64,000 nt of DNA from Streptomyces ferrugineus (GCF_015160855.1 NZ_CP063373.1:9895001-9959000); one strand, 5' to 3'. Positions 51,172 to 60,552 are shown, counted from the first letter of the stretch. The notes: generated by a model from the letters alone, not told the origin. Numbers and translations: made by a program.

Positions 51172-52794
51172 TCAAGTCCGGGTCAGTCTGCGGCGTACGC
51201 CGCGGAGCAGCGCGTCGAGTTCGGCGAGTCGCAGCGGACGGGCGAGCAGGGCGAAGGTGAGGACGACGGCGGTCACGCCGACGACCGTGGAGACCACCGC
51301 ACCCGCCGGTGCGGTTCCCAGGGCCCCGAAGTAGCCCAGCGCGGTGGCGGGTACGGCGGCGAGCACCAGCCGCACATGCGCGCCGACGGCCGACGAGCGC
51401 AGCGGGCGCGCGACGGCCAGCCGGCGGCTGAGCACCCGCCCGGTCACCGCCCAGCCCGCGCACAGCGCCAGCGAGTACGCCGCCGCCATGCCCGTCACGG
51501 CCCAGCGCGCGGGCAGCAGGTGGGCGGCGGCCAGGGACAGTCCCGCGTTGAGGGCGACGATCACGAGGTTGAGCAGGAACGGCGTACGGGTGTCGGACAG
51601 CGCGTAGAAGGCGCGGGACAGGACGTACTGGCCCGACAGGGCGACGAGTCCCGGCGCGAAGGCCATCAGGATCCCGGCCATGGCGGCCGTGTCGGCGGCA
51701 CTGGTCCTGCCGTATCCGAAGACGAGGGCCATCACGGGCTGGGCGAGGGCGAACAGCGCGCACGCCGCGGGTACGACGGCGGAGGCGCAGACGCGCAGCG
51801 CGTGGGAGACGTCGCGCCGTACGGAGTCGGTGTCGCCGTCGGCGGCGGCCGCGCTCATCCGGGGCATCAGCGCGGTGACCACGGAGACCGTGACGATGCC
51901 GTGCGGTACGACCCACAGGGCATAGGCGTTGTTGTACGCGAAGTATCCGGGGCCGCCGTCGAGTCCCGCGGTCGTGGCGAGCCGGGTGGTGACCCAATAG
52001 GCGGCCTGGTTGGCCAGGACCAGCAGCACCAGCCAGCCGGCCGCGCGCAGCGGGCGGGTCAGTCCGCTGCCGCGCCAGTCGAAGCGGGGCCGCCAGCGGA
52101 AGCGGGCCGCGCGCAGCGCGGGGACTAGGGCGAGGGCCTGGACGGCGATACCGGCGGTGGTGCCCCAGCCGAGCACGGCGGTCTCGGTCGCGGTGAGCGT
52201 GTCCCCGCCGCCCATGGCCAGGGCCAGGTACCCGCCGAAGACGGCCATGACGACGACGTTGTTCAGGACCGGCGCCCACATCATCGCGCCGAACCGGCCG
52301 CGCGCGTTGAGCACCTGCCCGAGCAGCGTGAACAGTCCGAGGAAGAAGATCTGGGGCAGGCAGTAGCGGGCGAACGCGGTGGTCATGGCCGCCTGTTCGC
52401 CGGTGTAGTCGGTGTACGCGTCGACGATCGCGGGCGCCGCCCACACCGCGGTCGCGGTGATCGCCAGCAGGGCGACGACGCACACGGTGACGAGCCGGTC
52501 GGTGTACGCGGCGCCCCCGTCGTCGTGCTCCTTGGCGGCCTTGACCAGTTCGGGCACGAAGACCGCGTTCAGCGCGCCGCCGAGGAGCAGCATGTAGACG
52601 ATGGTGGGCAGGGCGTTGCCGACCGCGTAGCCGTCGGCGACCGGTCCGATGGTGCCCAGCGCCGCCGCGACCACGGCGGACCGGGCGAAGCCGGTGGCCC
52701 GGCCGACGACGGATCCGGCGGCCATGACGGCACTGCCGCGCGCCGCGGAGGACGCCTTCGCCGACTCCTTCGCCCGGGTACTGGTCGGCGTCAT
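51172..52794 (-). CDS. murJ: MurJ-family lipid II flippase
   Basis: 540 residues with about fourteen membrane helices of the MOP/MVF fold. Family marks: GSVVGRATGFARSAVVAAALG near the N-terminus, GALNAVFVPELVKA, YCLPQIFFLGLFTLLGQVLNARGRFGAMMWAPVLNNVV and RAFYALSDTRTPFL. It flips the peptidoglycan precursor lipid II across the membrane. Unlike many actinobacterial MurJ proteins, it has no long kinase-like C-terminal extension. Its ATG overlaps the FemX-like stop by four bases (ATGA). It may be an accessory copy beside the main chromosomal murJ, which is usually near parAB; that is not testable here. Confidence 0.85.
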   Translation of the reverse strand: MTPTSTRAKESAKASSAARGSAVMAAGSVVGRATGFARSAVVAAALGTIGPVADGYAVGNALPTIVYMLLLGGALNAVFVPELVKAAKEHDDGGAAYTDRLVTVCVVALLAITATAVWAAPAIVDAYTDYTGEQAAMTTAFARYCLPQIFFLGLFTLLGQVLNARGRFGAMMWAPVLNNVVVMAVFGGYLALAMGGGDTLTATETAVLGWGTTAGIAVQALALVPALRAARFRWRPRFDWRGSGLTRPLRAAGWLVLLVLANQAAYWVTTRLATTAGLDGGPGYFAYNNAYALWVVPHGIVTVSVVTALMPRMSAAAADGDTDSVRRDVSHALRVCASAVVPAACALFALAQPVMALVFGYGRTSAADTAAMAGILMAFAPGLVALSGQYVLSRAFYALSDTRTPFLLNLVIVALNAGLSLAAAHLLPARWAVTGMAAAYSLALCAGWAVTGRVLSRRLAVARPLRSSAVGAHVRLVLAAVPATALGYFGALGTAPAGAVVSTVVGVTAVVLTFALLARPLRLAELDALLRGVRRRLTRT

Positions 52795-53978
52795 CGGCGG
52801 TTCAGGTACGCCTGGAAGGCGCGGTGAAGCGTGTGGTTGGCACTGCCGGCCAAGGGTCTCTCCCATTCCCCCAACGTCTCGACGACCTGCCCTCCGGTGC
52901 CGAGCTTCCACCGCAGCAGTCCGTACGCACGTTCCTCAGGATCGAGAGTGGAGGGTACCCCGCGCATGTCGTAGACGTCGGCGCCGAGGGCGTGGGCGTC
53001 CAACAGCATGCGCCACTGCAGGGCGTTGGAGGGGCGGACCTCGCGGCGGTGGTCGGCCGAGGCGCCGGTCTGGTACCAGGCCCGGCGGCCCACCGTGATC
53101 AGCGTGTGGGCGGCCAGGATCTCTCCGCGGTGCCGGGCGAGGTACAGCTTCATCCGGCCCGGTTCCTCGGCGTTGAGCGCCGCGTACTGGCGCTCGTAGT
53201 AGGCGAGCGAGCGGCCGAGCCGGAACCCGTCGCGCCGCTCGGTGACGCCCAGCAGCCGGTAGAACTCGGGGAGTTCGGCGGCACTGCCCACCACCACCTC
53301 CACGCCCTCCTTCTGGGCCCGGCGGACATTGCGGCGCCACTCCTGGTTGAGCCCGGACCACAGGTCCTCGGGGGTGCGTCCGGCGAGCGGCACATGGAAG
53401 ACGTGGCGCGGCTGGGCATCCCCGTCCTTGTCATCCCCGCAGCGCCGCCAGCCCCGGGCCCGCAGCCGCTCGGCGACGGCGGTGCCGAGCGGGTCGACCT
53501 CACTGGCGAGGACGTCACCGAGGCGTCGGCCCGGGCCGGCGAGCGGCTTGAGCAGGGCGGCGTCCCAGCGCCGGTAGACGGGCGACGGGCCGATGCGCAC
53601 GGCGAACGCGCCCGCGCGGCGCAGGTGTTCAAGGAGCGGGCCGAGCCAGCCGTCGACGTCGGGGTCGGCCCAGTCGGCGACGGGGCCTTCGGGGAGGTAG
53701 GCGAAGTACTTGCGGGTGCCGGGGAACTGCCGCAGCAGCACCAGGGCCACGCCCGTCAGGGCGCCCGCCTCCGGATCCGGCCCCCAGCCGAGCAGTTGGG
53801 AGCGCCAGCCCTCCTTGACGTCGGCCCAGGAGGGGCACTGCAGGAAACCGGCGCCGAGCGCGGCGCCGTCGGGGGACGCGAGGAAGGCGCGGTACGTCTG
53901 AGCGGTGATGGCGCGCAGGACCACGCCCCGGTCCTTCGCCCGGCATACACGGCTGGGCGGCACGAGCAGCGCTGACAC
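52791..53978 (-). CDS. FemX/FemAB-type peptidyltransferase
   Basis: 395 residues from GTG 53978 with AGGAGAGG upstream; an upstream start at 54020 has no ribosome site. The protein shows the two GNAT-like halves of the Fem family: FLQCPSWADVKEGWRSQLLGW and YFAYLPEGPVADW in the first, GLNQEWRRNVRRAQKEGVEVVV and RHRGEILAAHTLITVGRRAWYQTGASADHRREVRPSNALQW in the second. Fem proteins add amino acids from tRNA to the stem-peptide Lys or DAP to form the interpeptide bridge (glycine in Streptomyces). It is first in the five-gene wall operon and divergent from an L,D-transpeptidase. Confidence 0.87.
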   Translation of the reverse strand: MSALLVPPSRVCRAKDRGVVLRAITAQTYRAFLASPDGAALGAGFLQCPSWADVKEGWRSQLLGWGPDPEAGALTGVALVLLRQFPGTRKYFAYLPEGPVADWADPDVDGWLGPLLEHLRRAGAFAVRIGPSPVYRRWDAALLKPLAGPGRRLGDVLASEVDPLGTAVAERLRARGWRRCGDDKDGDAQPRHVFHVPLAGRTPEDLWSGLNQEWRRNVRRAQKEGVEVVVGSAAELPEFYRLLGVTERRDGFRLGRSLAYYERQYAALNAEEPGRMKLYLARHRGEILAAHTLITVGRRAWYQTGASADHRREVRPSNALQWRMLLDAHALGADVYDMRGVPSTLDPEERAYGLLRWKLGTGGQVVETLGEWERPLAGSANHTLHRAFQAYLNRR

Positions 53979-54181
53979 AGTCTGAGCCTCTCCTTCTCCC
54001 CGGTCCGTTCGCGGGGACACACAGGAGGCTCACAGCGGTCCATGACCGCTCCGTCCGGCGAATGTGACCGGACCATGACCGTTCCGCACCAGTCGCCGTC
54101 ACGTTGCTCCACAGCGGCTGACCTCGGGTTTTCCGGCTCTACAGTCACGGCATCCACCACCTTGTCACCATCCCGGAGGCC

Positions 54182-55387
54182 GTGTTGTCACGCACCCGTG
54201 TACTCACCCATGCCCGGGCCGCCGCCGTCGTGGCCGCCCTGCTGGCGCCGCTCGCCGCATGCACGTCGAGCACCTCCTCCAGCGCCCCGGACACCGGCGA
54301 GGTGACGCCGAGCGCCGGCGACCGCCCGGTCACGGTCACCGTCACGCCCGAGGGACAACGCGTCCCGGCGGGCGAGCCCGTGAGGGTCACGGCCTCGGGC
54401 GGCAGACTCACCTCGGTGACCGTCACCGACGCCGAGGGCCGCAGACTCGCCGGCGAGGTCGCCGCCGACGGCCGGTCGTGGGTCTCCGACCGCAAGGCCG
54501 TACCCGGAGCGTCGTACACGGTGCGCACCTCGACCCGGACCGAGGGCGGAACCACCAGGAGCACCAGGGCCGACTTCACCACGGCCGCGGCGGACAAGGT
54601 CAACAAGGTCGACTGGCGGCCGGGCACCGGCACCACCGTCGGCGTCGCCCAGCCGATCTCCCTGGTCTTCGACAACCCGGTCGAGAACCGGGCCGAGGTC
54701 GAGAAGCAGCTCAAGGTCACCACCTCGAACGGCACCGAGGGCTCCTGGGGCTGGATACGCGACTGGTCGGGCCGGGACCGGGTGGACTGGCGGCCCAAGG
54801 CGTACTGGAAGCCCGGAACCAAGGTCACGCTGAACGCCGAGCTGAACGGCACCGACTCGGGCGCGGACGGCGGCTGGTTCGTACGCGACTACACGACCAC
54901 CTTCACCGTCGGCGCCCGGCAGATCGTCGAGGTCGACCTCGACAGGCATCGGCTCACCCTCGTCCGCGACGGCGAGACACTCCGGCGCATACCGGTCTCC
55001 GGCGGCACACCCGGCGGCGACAAGCGCTCCTGGCGCGGAACCGCCGTGCTCATGGCCAAGGAGGGCACGATCAACATGAACTCCGAGACGGTGGGCCTGG
55101 GCGACGCCTACGACAAGATGGTCGACTACTCGATGCGGCTGACCTGGTCGGGCATGTACGCCCACGCCGCGCCGTGGAACGCCCGCCACTTCGGCAACGC
55201 GAACCAGAGTTCCGGGTGCATAGGCATGAGCGACGCGAACGCGGCCTGGTTCTACCGGCAGGTGCGGCCGGGCGACCCGTTCGAGATCACCGGCAAGGAC
55301 ACCAAGGGCGCGGTCGCGCCCGGCAACGGCTTCGGCGCGTGGAACCTCTCGTGGACCGAGTGGCGGCACAAGAGCGCGCTGCGCTGA
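54182..55387 (+). CDS. L,D-transpeptidase lipoprotein (YkuD, Ig-like domains)
   Basis: 401 residues from GTG 54182 (GGAGG upstream; the next codon TTG is the alternative). Lipobox LAAC. Two Ig-like domains (about 45-140 and 140-245, VDWRPGTGTTVGVAQPISLVFDNPVENRAEVEKQL) precede the YkuD catalytic domain. That domain has the active-site His (MYAHAAPWN), HFGNANQSSGCIGM with nucleophile Cys about 346, and a Trp-rich C-terminal tail. This is the LdtMt2-like layout. It makes 3-3 cross-links in peptidoglycan outside the membrane. It is divergent from the FemX-MurJ operon, about 200 bases between starts. Confidence 0.92.
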   Translation: MLSRTRVLTHARAAAVVAALLAPLAACTSSTSSSAPDTGEVTPSAGDRPVTVTVTPEGQRVPAGEPVRVTASGGRLTSVTVTDAEGRRLAGEVAADGRSWVSDRKAVPGASYTVRTSTRTEGGTTRSTRADFTTAAADKVNKVDWRPGTGTTVGVAQPISLVFDNPVENRAEVEKQLKVTTSNGTEGSWGWIRDWSGRDRVDWRPKAYWKPGTKVTLNAELNGTDSGADGGWFVRDYTTTFTVGARQIVEVDLDRHRLTLVRDGETLRRIPVSGGTPGGDKRSWRGTAVLMAKEGTINMNSETVGLGDAYDKMVDYSMRLTWSGMYAHAAPWNARHFGNANQSSGCIGMSDANAAWFYRQVRPGDPFEITGKDTKGAVAPGNGFGAWNLSWTEWRHKSALR

Positions 55388-55408
55388 GCGGCCTCGCCGG
55401 GCCCCGGG

Positions 55409-58400
55409 CTAGGTGAGCCCGTCACCGGATATGACCTGCTCCGTCCAGATGATCTTGCCGGCCGTCGTGTAGCGCGTGCCCCAGCGCTGGGCGAGCTGGG
55501 CCACGATCAGCAGGCCCCGTCCGCCCTCGTCGGTGGTGCGGGCGTGGCGCAGTCGCGGCAGGGTGCTGCTGGCGTCGGAGACCTCGCAGATCAGGCCGCG
55601 GTCCCGGATCAGGCGCAGACAGACCGGTCCGGTCGCGTGCCGGATGGCGTTGGTGACCAGTTCGCTGACGATGAGCTCCGTGGTGAAGGTCAGCTCGTCC
55701 ATCCCCCACCGCGACAACTGCTCGCCGGCGAGACCGCGGGCGTGGGCGACGGCGGCCGGATCGCTGGGCAGGTCCCAGGAGACGACCTGGTCCGCGGCCA
55801 GCACCCGGGTCCGGGCCAGCAGCAGGGCCACGTCGTCGGACGGCGGCCCCGTCAGCAGGGCGTCGACGGCGCCCCTGCCGATCTCCGCCAGCGCCGTCCC
55901 GCGCACCGTGAGGGCCTCGCCCAGTCGGGACAGCCCTACGTCGATGTCCCGGTCGAACGTCTCGATGAGGCCGTCCGTGTAGAGGGCGATGAGGCTGCCC
56001 TCGGCCAGCTCCACCTCGATGGACTCGAAGGGGAGGTAGCCGAGGCCGAGGGGTGGTCCGGCGGGCAGGTCGAGGATGTCGGCGGTGCCGTCGGGGCCGA
56101 CGACCACGGGCGGGAGGTGGCCGGCCCGGGCCAGCGTGCAGCGTCTGCTGACCGGGTCGTACACGGCGTACAGGCAGGTGGCTCCCAGGAACGCGGCACC
56201 CGCGCTCTCGCCGTCGGCCGCCGCCGGGCCCGCGTCGCCGTGCTCCGCCATGTGCCCGATGACCAGGTCGTCGAGATGGGCCAGCAGTTCGTCCGGGGGG
56301 AGGTCCAGGTCGGCGAGCGTACGGACCGCGGTGCGCAGCCGCCCCATGGTCGCGGCCGCGTTCATGCCGTGGCCGACGACGTCCCCGACGACCAGGGCGA
56401 CCCGGGCCCCGGACAGCGGTATCACGTCGAACCAGTCGCCGCCCACACCGCTGGGGGCGTCCGCGGGCAGGTACCAGGACGCGACCTCCAGGGCGGAGCC
56501 TCCGGCCAGTTCGTGCGGCAGCAGGTACCGCTGCATGGAGCGGGCCGCGGTGTGCTCGCGGGTGAAGCGGCGCGCGTTGTCGACGGCCACCGCCGCACGG
56601 GAGACGAGTTCCTCGGCGAGACGCACGTCGTCGTCCTCGAAGGGGCCGGTGCGCCCGGTGCGGGCGAACGTGGCCACGCCCAGGGTGATGCCGCGCGCCC
56701 GCACCGGGACCACCATCAGCGAGCGGAAGTCGAAGTCGCGCAGGGCGGCGCCCTGGGCCGCGTCCTCGGTCACCCAGGCGCTGGTGGCGAGGTCCAGGAC
56801 GCGTTCCACCAGGGTTCTGCTCTCCAGCAGGCACCGGGTCACGGGTGACAGGGGTGCGCGCCGGACCGTCTCCCCCACGGCCAGGCTCGCCTCCGGACAG
56901 CCCTCGCGCACCGACTGCTGGCCCGCGCGGCGGATGACGGGCGTCATGCCGACGGGTCCGGGAGCCGGCTCCTCGCCCCTGATGACCGAGTCCAGCAGGT
57001 CGACGGCGACGAAGTCGGCGACGGACGGTACGGCCTCGTCCGCCAGTTCCTGCGCGGTCCGCGTCACCTCCAGCGTGCTGCCGATGCGCGCGCCGGCGTC
57101 GTTCAGCAGCGCCAGGCGTTCCTGGGCCCGCCAGCGCTCGGTGACGTCGACGACCATGTACGAGATGCCCACGTACCGGCCCTTGCGGTCCTTCATCCCG
57201 AAGAAGGAGGCGGAGCGGGCGCGCGTGCGTTCGGGGTCGGCGTAGCTCGGGCCGAGGTACTCGTGGTCCAGCACCGGGGCCCCGGTCCGCAGGACCTTGC
57301 GCATCTGTTCCTCGAAGACGTCCGCCTCGTGCTCCGGCAGCACCTCGCGCACCTGCCGGCCCAGTCGTCGTTCGAGGGGGATCAGGCGGTCCAGTGGCTC
57401 GTTCACCCAGACGTAGCGCAGATCCGCGTCCAGGACGGCCATGCCGACCGGGGCGTGGGTGAGAAAGGGCGCGACCGCCAGCTGGCTCACCCCTCCGCCC
57501 GGCATCCGCCAGAAGGCCCGCTTCGGCGGCCGGCCGACGAACCGGCCGAAGACCAGGGCGGCCACCGTGGCGACCAGGACGCCCGGGACCATCTCGTAGA
57601 CGCCCGACTCCAGGGGCCCGAGGAGTGGGTCGACGTACTCCCAGAGCAGGACCGTGGCCGCGCCCGAGACGATGCCGGCCATGGCGCCGGCCCAGGTCAT
57701 GCGCGGCCAGTACAGCGAGAGGAGGACGACCGGCCCGAAGGCGGCTCCGAAGCCCGCCCAGGCGTGGGCGACGATGTCCAGCAGCCCGCCGCCCCGCAGC
57801 GCGATCACCAAGGCCACCAGGATCACCGCGACCACGGCACCGCGGCCGACCCACACCAGGGCCCTGTCCCCGGCCCGCCGGTGGAAAAGCGCGCGGTAGA
57901 AGTCCTCGGTGAGAGCGGTGGACGACACGAGGAGCTGGCTGTCCGCGGTCGACATGATCGCGGCGAGGACGGCGATCAGCATCACCCCGGCGACCCAGGG
58001 CGTGAGCAGGGTCTGGGTGAGGGCGATGTACACCGTGTCCGGATCGCGCAGCGGTGTACCGAGCCGCCCGATGCCGGCCAGGCCGACGAGGGTGGCGCCG
58101 GCGAGCACGACGACGACCCACACGGTTCCGATACGGCGGGCCGCGGGGACGGCGCGGGCGCTGCGGATGCCCATGAAGCGGGCGAGGATGTGCGGCTGGC
58201 CGAAGTAGCCGAGGCCCCAGGCGAGCAGCGAGATCATCGCGACGGCGCCGAGCGGTCCGCCCGCCGACCACTGGCCGTCCGCGTAACCGACTCTGGCCCC
58301 CATGTCGAGCAGGCTCGGCGCCCTGTCGTCGAGGGCGTCGCGCAGCGCGCCGAAACCGCCGAGCGCGGCGACCCCGGTCAGGGGGACGACGAGCAGGGCG

Positions 58401-58990
58401 AGGAACATCAGGGTGCCCTGCATCACGTGGGTCATGCTCACGGCGAGGAAGCCGCCCAAGCACGCGTAGACGGCGATCACCAGGGCGGTCAGGGTCACCC
58501 CGACCCCGAAGCGGATGTCGAAGACCTGCTGGAACAGCAGCCCGCCGGCCACCAGGCCGCTGGCCACGTAGAGGGTGAAGAACATGAGGGTGACCGTGGC
58601 CGACACCACCCTGAGCATCCGGGTGCGGTCCTCGAACCGCTCCTCCAGATAGGCGGACAGGCTCACGGCGTTCTCGGCGCGCTCGGTGTAGGTGCGCAGC
58701 CGCGGCGCGACGAACAGCCAGTTGAGGTAGGTGCCGATCGCCAGGCCGACGGCGATCCAGCCGGCGCCGAGACCGGCCGCGTACACCGCCCCGGGAAGGG
58801 CGAGGAACAGCCAGCCGGACATGTCGCTGGCCCCGGCGGACAGGGCGGCGACGAACGCGCTGAGCCTGCGGCCGCCCAGGGCGAAGTCGGCGAAGGTACG
58901 GGTGCGGCTGTACGCCCAGACGCCCGTGCCGATCATGGCGGCCACGTACACGAGGAAAGTGATGAGGATCGGCGCACTCAGATCGACCAT
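55409..58990 (-). CDS. PutP-like sodium symporter fused to PAS-GAF-SpoIIE phosphatase-RsbW kinase
   Basis: 1193 residues in one open frame. Residues 1 to about 485 are a complete SSF transporter with about thirteen helices; the Na+ site region ALSAGASDMSGWLFLALPG is the PutP proline-symporter signature. A PAS domain (about 505-625, HAPVGMAVLDADLRYVWVNEPL) and a GAF domain (about 640-835) follow. Next is a PP2C/SpoIIE phosphatase with GVGGDWFDV, GDVVGHGMNAA and ALYTDGLIE (about 850-1050), then a GHKL kinase with TTELIVSELVTNAIRH and DEGGRGLL (about 1065-1190). Phosphatase and kinase act in opposite directions on anti-sigma antagonists. Transport or ligand binding is therefore probably wired to partner-switching control of a sigma factor. 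It converges on the L,D-transpeptidase gene. Confidence 0.9.
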   Translation of the reverse strand: MVDLSAPILITFLVYVAAMIGTGVWAYSRTRTFADFALGGRRLSAFVAALSAGASDMSGWLFLALPGAVYAAGLGAGWIAVGLAIGTYLNWLFVAPRLRTYTERAENAVSLSAYLEERFEDRTRMLRVVSATVTLMFFTLYVASGLVAGGLLFQQVFDIRFGVGVTLTALVIAVYACLGGFLAVSMTHVMQGTLMFLALLVVPLTGVAALGGFGALRDALDDRAPSLLDMGARVGYADGQWSAGGPLGAVAMISLLAWGLGYFGQPHILARFMGIRSARAVPAARRIGTVWVVVVLAGATLVGLAGIGRLGTPLRDPDTVYIALTQTLLTPWVAGVMLIAVLAAIMSTADSQLLVSSTALTEDFYRALFHRRAGDRALVWVGRGAVVAVILVALVIALRGGGLLDIVAHAWAGFGAAFGPVVLLSLYWPRMTWAGAMAGIVSGAATVLLWEYVDPLLGPLESGVYEMVPGVLVATVAALVFGRFVGRPPKRAFWRMPGGGVSQLAVAPFLTHAPVGMAVLDADLRYVWVNEPLDRLIPLERRLGRQVREVLPEHEADVFEEQMRKVLRTGAPVLDHEYLGPSYADPERTRARSASFFGMKDRKGRYVGISYMVVDVTERWRAQERLALLNDAGARIGSTLEVTRTAQELADEAVPSVADFVAVDLLDSVIRGEEPAPGPVGMTPVIRRAGQQSVREGCPEASLAVGETVRRAPLSPVTRCLLESRTLVERVLDLATSAWVTEDAAQGAALRDFDFRSLMVVPVRARGITLGVATFARTGRTGPFEDDDVRLAEELVSRAAVAVDNARRFTREHTAARSMQRYLLPHELAGGSALEVASWYLPADAPSGVGGDWFDVIPLSGARVALVVGDVVGHGMNAAATMGRLRTAVRTLADLDLPPDELLAHLDDLVIGHMAEHGDAGPAAADGESAGAAFLGATCLYAVYDPVSRRCTLARAGHLPPVVVGPDGTADILDLPAGPPLGLGYLPFESIEVELAEGSLIALYTDGLIETFDRDIDVGLSRLGEALTVRGTALAEIGRGAVDALLTGPPSDDVALLLARTRVLAADQVVSWDLPSDPAAVAHARGLAGEQLSRWGMDELTFTTELIVSELVTNAIRHATGPVCLRLIRDRGLICEVSDASSTLPRLRHARTTDEGGRGLLIVAQLAQRWGTRYTTAGKIIWTEQVISGDGLT

Positions 58991-59121
58991 GGGGGTCCTC
59001 GCCTGCGAGGTTCATCAGACGGGCGCGCCCTTCCGCGCGCCGGGCGTCCGTATGTCGTGGCGTACAAATGTACAGATCCAGGCCATAAAGGTGCGACCTG
59101 CGGTTACACCGTACGCTCGGG

Positions 59122-59460
59122 TCAACTTCCGTGAGGCGGGTCGGGTTGCCGGACCCGCCGTCCGAACCAGTCGGAGAGAGCCGCGCCGCCCTGCAGTCCC
59201 AGGCTCAGGAACAGCAGGTGGGGTGTGGTCGCGGACCGCAGGATGTCGGCGGCCTCCTGGGACATGCCCGCCAGGTCGGCCACCGGCGGCACCAGGCCGC
59301 CCACGTACAGCACGAGCGCGGAGACACCGTGCACCCGGATCCGCGCCGGGGACCACCGTGCCCGCATCCGCTTCGGCGCCCAGCCGCGGAGCATGGCGAT
59401 GCCCATGGGCAGCAGTACCGCGGTGAACACCCCGATCCAGCACCACGCGAAGACCGCCAT
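59122..59460 (-). CDS. small membrane protein with three helices
   Basis: 112 residues taking the ATG at 59460, with AAGGGG six bases upstream; a GTG two codons earlier is possible. Hydrophobic segments near 3-22, 43-62 and 80-98 are joined by a basic loop (MLRGWAPKRMRARW). It follows the FMN-binding protein on the same strand, about 140 bases after its stop, and is followed by the symporter fusion. It resembles small uncharacterised actinobacterial membrane proteins; function unknown. Confidence 0.6.
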   Translation of the reverse strand: MAVFAWCWIGVFTAVLLPMGIAMLRGWAPKRMRARWSPARIRVHGVSALVLYVGGLVPPVADLAGMSQEAADILRSATTPHLLFLSLGLQGGAALSDWFGRRVRQPDPPHGS

Positions 59461-59596
59461 GCCCACTCCCCTTCCACGTCCCCGGGCGCGAAGTCTGCCC
59501 CCTCGCGCCCTGCGCCGTCACTGCCGGAATCCGGAACTCTCCGCGGCCGTGGAAGAACCGGCCCCGGCCGGCCCCGGCCGGCACCCGCCGCGCAGG

Positions 59597-60205
59597 TCAG
59601 GCGCCGGCCCGGTCCAGGGCGCTCTGCAGAGACTGCCGGTAGCCCTCGCTGGTGTACGTGGCGCCGGAGACCGTGTCGATGTCCGCGCTCTGCGCCGCCA
59701 GCGTCTCCCGGTTGAGTTCGGGGACGGCTGCGGAGTTGATGTCCTCGCTGCGCCCCGTCCCGTCGGGGTACCGCACGGCGCTCGCCCCGGTGATCTCGCT
59801 GCCCTCCAGGGTGATCCGCACCTGCACCGGGCCGTACTTCGTGTCGGCCGTGGCCCCGGTGACGGTACGGGTCGTGGGTGCGGCGGCGGTGGTCCGCGGG
59901 GCGGACGGGGCGCTGCTGGTCCTGGTGGGGGCGGCCGGGGGTGACGGGCTCGGGGAGGAGGAAGAGGTGCGCTGCTTCTCGGGCGCCTTCGACGGGGCGG
60001 CCGACGCGGACGGCGAGTGCGACGTCGTGGACGCGGACGGGGACGGCGATGCGGAGACCTGTGCCGTGACCGTGGGCGCGGGGATGTCGGCCGCCCTCGC
60101 CCGTGCCGGGTCCGTGGCCGGCTTCAGCGAGAGCAGCAGCACGATGCCGGAGACGGTGCCGACGGTGGCCAGCAGCGCGTTGCGGAACGGGTGCTTCTTC
60201 CTCAC
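59597..60205 (-). CDS. secreted FMN-binding domain protein
   Basis: 202 residues. An N-terminal membrane anchor or signal (ALLATVGTVSGIVLLLSL) precedes a long Ser/Pro/Thr/Ala linker (about 40-115). The FMN_bind domain (TVTGATADTKYGPVQVRITLEGSEITGASAVRYP) ends with DTVSGATYTSEGYRQSLQSALDRAGA. SGAT is the motif whose Thr is flavinylated by ApbE. Such proteins carry electrons at the outer face of the membrane for extracytosolic redox chains. Neither ApbE nor a ferric-reductase-like membrane partner is nearby. Confidence 0.87.
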   Translation of the reverse strand: MRKKHPFRNALLATVGTVSGIVLLLSLKPATDPARARAADIPAPTVTAQVSASPSPSASTTSHSPSASAAPSKAPEKQRTSSSSPSPSPPAAPTRTSSAPSAPRTTAAAPTTRTVTGATADTKYGPVQVRITLEGSEITGASAVRYPDGTGRSEDINSAAVPELNRETLAAQSADIDTVSGATYTSEGYRQSLQSALDRAGA

Positions 60206-60552
60206 GCGGACTCAAGCGCATCACCGGCATGAGGTGTCACAGTCCCTGCTCAGACCGGGCCCCTTCGACAGCCACCCGCTGCTGGACGCCGCGCTGGACA
60301 CCCTGGTCGTGGACAAGGACGAGGGCGCAACCTGGAAGGCCCTGGGCGGCGGCCGGGGTCCCCCGTGCGTGGGAGGAGCCCCGGCCGCCCCCGTCCCTCT
60401 CCGTACCGCTTCGGGGGGAGCGAGGGCGGCACGGAGAGGTGTGGAGGTGGCTACTCCCCCAGCGCACGGCCGCAACGATCCGTCACCCGCTCCACGGAAC
60501 CCCCGGCCCCGGACTTCCCGGACCGCGGCTCGACCACGGCTTAGGCCTTGGC
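60206..60552. other. 347-base intergenic region
   Basis: Between the 3' end of the propeller gene and the start of the FMN-binding gene. It has a strong hairpin at 60396-60439 and otherwise no gene with a ribosome site. A short frame reading SQSLLRPGPFDSHPLLDAAL is open on the plus strand but has no start context. Confidence 0.5.
60396..60439 (-). terminator. hairpin after the propeller gene
   Basis: CCTCTCCGT pairs with ACGGAGAGG, and an inner CCGC/GCGG extends the stem. It is about 115 bases past the stop of the lactonase-fold gene and is a likely terminator. Confidence 0.5.

Noticed and set aside
52791..58990. A biosynthetic gene cluster in the envelope region.
   Set aside because: No PKS, NRPS, terpene or RiPP genes; all genes fit wall synthesis and signalling.
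55422..59015. A second open frame of nearly 1200 codons on the same strand as the symporter fusion.
   Set aside because: It is a GC-driven shadow frame: very rich in Arg, Pro and Gly, with no domain motifs, while the other frame carries every conserved motif.
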